From NCBI GenBank assembly GCA_947457745.1, contig CANGWT010000097.1, forward strand, positions 1 through 6,546: a stretch of 6,546 nucleotides of DNA, in the 5' to 3' direction. Below the pieces are notes generated by a model. That model was not told the DNA's origin. It saw nothing but the letters and a program-made list of their open reading frames with translations, and did not search any database. The position numbers and the translations under genes are program-made. The DNA comes from Burkholderiaceae bacterium. GTDB taxonomy: Bacteria; Pseudomonadota; Gammaproteobacteria; Burkholderiales; Burkholderiaceae. Positions 4,421-6,546 of this stretch are shown piece after piece (position 1 is the first letter of the stretch; every line of letters starts with the position of its first letter).

Positions 4421-6097
4421 ATGGACTTTAAAAAAACAATTCTTTGGGTGATTTTCTCCATGTCGGGCCTCATGCTGTACAACAACTGGCAGGTCCACGA
4501 GGGAAGCCCATCGATATTTGGCGGAAATCCCGTAAACAGTGTTGTGGTCCCCGATAAGGCGCCGGTAAGTAAAGTTGACATCCCGTCCCCCGTTCAGGGC
4601 GCTAGTATTACCGCGCCAACTGAGGCCCCTAAAGCAAATCTAGGCGCAATAGAGTCAGCAGAGAAATTTGTTTTAAAAAATGATGTGCTGTCCATTCAAA
4701 TTAGCGCTAATGGTGGCAATGTTATTGATGCGAAGCTGCTTAAAGAGCTCACCCCTGAAAAAACCCCAGTAGAGCTTTTCCAATACACGCCTAACCACAA
4801 ATACTTTGCACGCTCAGGTTTGATTGCGTTGGGCAATACAGATCTCCCGAATCACACCAGCACCTTTAAGTTGCTTGATTCTGGTAAGGACGCATCTGGC
4901 AAGCCATTTATCGTTTTGGTGAGCGAGCGCGGCGGCGTAAAGTTAGAGAAGACATTTGTTTTGAGCCAGGGTAGCTACATTGTTGATGTTGGCCATCGGG
5001 TTGTTCAGAGCGCTGTGAATTCAGCGCCACTCGTTTTGTACACAGAGATTGTTCGCGATGCTTCTCAGGAGCAAAAAATTGGACCTTTTGACGGAGCATT
5101 CTCCGCGAGCACCTTTACTGGGCCAGCAGCATACACAGAAAAAGAAAAGTTCAATAAGCTTGAATTCACTGCGATTGATAAGAACAAAATTACTATTCCT
5201 ACGCAGGTGCCAGCTGGTGATCCAGCGTGGGTTGCAATGGTGCAACATTACTTTGCAAGCGCTTGGATTCCTAGCGATAAAACTGCGCGTGATATCTATG
5301 CGGGGAAGATTGACAATAATCTTTATCGCATTGGCATACAAACACCACTGGGTGTAGTTGCCCCTGGAGTGGCTGTTGTTGAAAAGGCAAGGCTATTTGT
5401 AGGCCCGCAAGAAGAGAGCGTTTTGGAGACAATTGCCCCAGGATTTGCTCTGTTGAAAGACTATGGCTACCTCACCATCCTTGCGAAACCTATTTTTTGG
5501 TTGCTAGAAAATATCCACACCTATGTGAATAACTGGGGTTGGGCAATTATTCTCCTGACGATTTTGATTAAATTGGTGTTCTTTCCACTCTCGGCCGCAA
5601 GCTACAAATCTATGGCGCGCATGAAAGAGGTGCAGCCACGCTTGCTTGTGATGAGAGAGCAATATAAAGGTGAGCCACAAAAACTGAATCAAGCGATGAT
5701 GGAGATGTACCGTAAAGAAAAAATTAATCCATTAGGCGGGTGTTTGCCCGTAGTGATTCAGATCCCCGTATTTATTTCTCTGTACTGGGTTTTACTATCT
5801 TCGGTAGAAATGCGTAATGCCCCTTGGGTTGCCTGGATTCAAGACCTGTCAGTACCGGACCCGTACTATATTTTGCCAATCATCATGGCCGCTTCAATGT
5901 TCGTGCAAACCAAGCTCAATCCAACGCCGCCTGATCCAATTCAGGCTAAAGTAATGCTGTACATGCCACTCATTTTCTCAGTCATGTTTTTCTTTTTCCC
6001 CGCAGGCTTGGTTTTGTACTGGGTTGTGAATAATTTGTTATCTATCGCACAGCAGTGGCAAATCAATCAAATGTTTGAAAAAAAACCGGCTAAATAA
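4421..6097 (+). CDS. yidC: Membrane protein insertase YidC (Oxa1 family)
   Basis: Inner-membrane insertase and chaperone, acting alone or with SecYEG. The protein has 558 residues, typical for proteobacterial YidC. TM1 is at about 4-22 (TILWVIFSMSGLMLYNNW), followed by a Pro/Ala-rich linker, the large periplasmic P1 domain (about 75-345), and the conserved insertase core. The core has TM2 ending in ILLTILIKLVFFPLSAASY, a charged cytoplasmic hairpin (about 395-435), the signature NPLGGCLPVVIQIPVFISLYWVL (about 436-458), and further helices near 480-499, 513-528 and 531-548, then a short basic tail. Lys384 aligns with the functional Arg366 of E. coli in the hydrophilic groove. ATG 4421 is chosen over ATG 4415, six bases upstream, because it matches the family start MDFKKT and leaves the weak AAGTGA (4409-4414) at a usable distance. 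It follows yidD by 10 bases. An A8 run lies at 6078-6085 near the end. Confidence 0.97.
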   Translation: MDFKKTILWVIFSMSGLMLYNNWQVHEGSPSIFGGNPVNSVVVPDKAPVSKVDIPSPVQGASITAPTEAPKANLGAIESAEKFVLKNDVLSIQISANGGNVIDAKLLKELTPEKTPVELFQYTPNHKYFARSGLIALGNTDLPNHTSTFKLLDSGKDASGKPFIVLVSERGGVKLEKTFVLSQGSYIVDVGHRVVQSAVNSAPLVLYTEIVRDASQEQKIGPFDGAFSASTFTGPAAYTEKEKFNKLEFTAIDKNKITIPTQVPAGDPAWVAMVQHYFASAWIPSDKTARDIYAGKIDNNLYRIGIQTPLGVVAPGVAVVEKARLFVGPQEESVLETIAPGFALLKDYGYLTILAKPIFWLLENIHTYVNNWGWAIILLTILIKLVFFPLSAASYKSMARMKEVQPRLLVMREQYKGEPQKLNQAMMEMYRKEKINPLGGCLPVVIQIPVFISLYWVLLSSVEMRNAPWVAWIQDLSVPDPYYILPIIMAASMFVQTKLNPTPPDPIQAKVMLYMPLIFSVMFFFFPAGLVLYWVVNNLLSIAQQWQINQMFEKKPAK

Positions 6098-6136
6098 GGC
6101 CTTGGCTTTTTAAACATAAATAAGGGGGCGCCCGCA
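6098..6136 (+). promoter_or_regulatory. yidC-mnmE spacer with mnmE ribosome binding site
   Basis: 39 bases. AAGGGGG (6122-6128) is the likely Shine-Dalgarno, 8 bases before the mnmE ATG. The self-complementary octamer GGGCGCCC (6126-6133) overlaps its end. No convincing intrinsic terminator is present (GGCTTTTT near 6104-6112 lacks a good stem), so read-through from yidC into mnmE is plausible. Confidence 0.5.
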
Positions 6137-6546
6137 ATGATGACAAGAAAGCTGCCCATCATTGCGGTTGCTACAGCCCCAGGCAAAGCGGGTGTTGGAG
6201 TCATTCGCATTAGTGGCAGCAATCTTTCACAGATTGTAAAAGCCTTGTTTCAGAAAGCACTAAGACCGCGACAAGCAAACCTATTAACCTTGTATGATGG
6301 CGATGGCGCGCCAATCGACCAGCTCCTTACAATTTATTTTGCCGCCCCCGCCTCTTTTACGGGTGAAGACGTTTTAGAGTTGCAGTGCCATGGCGGTCCA
6401 CAACTCCTAGAGTTAGTCATGAAACGCTGCCTAGAGCTGGGAAAAGGCCAGGGCTTAGTAATTGCAGAGCCCGGCGAATTTTCATTGCGCGCCTATCTCA
6501 ATAACAAAATTGATCTTGCTCAAGCAGAAGCTATCGCAGATTTAAT
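6137..6546 (+). CDS. mnmE: tRNA modification GTPase MnmE, N-terminal part (runs off right edge)
   Basis: With MnmG (GidA), MnmE installs the 5-carboxymethylaminomethyl group (and related cmnm5 forms) at wobble U34 of certain tRNAs, in the cytoplasm. Only 136 complete codons are visible, covering the N-terminal tetrahydrofolate-binding domain: IIAVATAPGKAGVGVIRISG (8-27), the PASFTGEDVLELQCHGGP segment (71-88), and PGEFSLRAYLNNKIDLAQAEAIADL (112-136), a strong family signature. The GTPase (G) domain and the C-terminal Cys motif lie beyond the window. ATG 6137 is followed at once by a second ATG (6140); the first has AAGGGGG 8 bases upstream and is used. Position after yidC is conserved in proteobacteria. 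A small difference is Cys84 before HGG, where many homologues have Gly. Confidence 0.97.
   Translation, partial: MMTRKLPIIAVATAPGKAGVGVIRISGSNLSQIVKALFQKALRPRQANLLTLYDGDGAPIDQLLTIYFAAPASFTGEDVLELQCHGGPQLLELVMKRCLELGKGQGLVIAEPGEFSLRAYLNNKIDLAQAEAIADL

Noticed and set aside
5049..5357. Frame of 102 codons inside yidC (plus strand, other frame)
   Set aside because: Overlaps the P1 domain of YidC throughout; composition and lack of motifs indicate a shadow frame.
4295..5692. Minus-strand frames opposite yidD and yidC
   Set aside because: All lie antisense to conserved genes, without ribosome binding sites or recognisable domains.
6085..6115. Possible intrinsic terminator after yidC
   Set aside because: GGCTTTTT has a T-run, but the nearest arms (AAAAACC and GG-C-TTTTT) pair only with a bulge and mostly by A-T; not a convincing stem.
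1..6546. Mobile elements, CRISPR arrays, tRNA or rRNA genes, toxin-antitoxin or defence genes
   Set aside because: Nothing in the sequence supports any of these; the window is filled by conserved core genes and two origin-side gaps.

Overview
The window is the chromosomal replication-origin neighbourhood of a bacterium. Gene order is (gyrB)-dnaN-dnaA on the minus strand and rpmH-rnpA-yidD-yidC-(mnmE) on the plus strand, diverging from the dnaA/rpmH gap. Protein features point to a betaproteobacterium of the Burkholderiales: the DnaA box VII region reads SRFDSGLTVAIEPPELEMR, YidC has the betaproteobacterial style, and recF is absent between dnaN and gyrB. Base composition looks mid-40s % GC (judged by eye), low for that order, and resembles the freshwater genus Polynucleobacter. 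The genus is an inference from composition and remembered family sequences, not a search result.

Left block, minus strand: positions 1-666 hold the first 222 codons of gyrB, running off the left edge. An 11-base gap separates it from dnaN (678-1793). A 267-base non-coding gap (1794-2060) then separates dnaN from dnaA (2061-3503). This gap looks like oriC. It has six head-to-tail DnaA-box-like 9-mers at 11-12 bp steps next to dnaA, a weaker opposite-facing series in the middle, and, beside dnaN, a box, a short GC-rich hairpin, a run of five DnaA-trio triplets and an AT-rich stretch.

Middle: the 205-base gap 3504-3708 between the divergent dnaA and rpmH genes carries three consensus DnaA boxes close to dnaA, an AT-rich segment and a candidate rpmH promoter. 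DnaA boxes therefore flank dnaA on both sides, as in bipartite origins.

Right block, plus strand: rpmH (L34), rnpA (RNase P protein, TTG start), yidD (membrane-protein insertion factor), yidC (insertase) and the first 136 codons of mnmE (tRNA U34 modification GTPase) are tightly packed and probably cotranscribed at least through yidC. Functionally the window combines replication initiation and elongation (dnaA, dnaN, gyrB) with ribosome, tRNA and membrane-protein biogenesis (rpmH, rnpA, yidD, yidC, mnmE).

The protein-coding content is an ordinary conserved core block. I see no mobile element, CRISPR array, tRNA/rRNA gene or new protein system. The parts worth a second look are the non-coding origin architecture, a C8 homopolymer near the start of dnaA, and the short N-terminus of RnpA.
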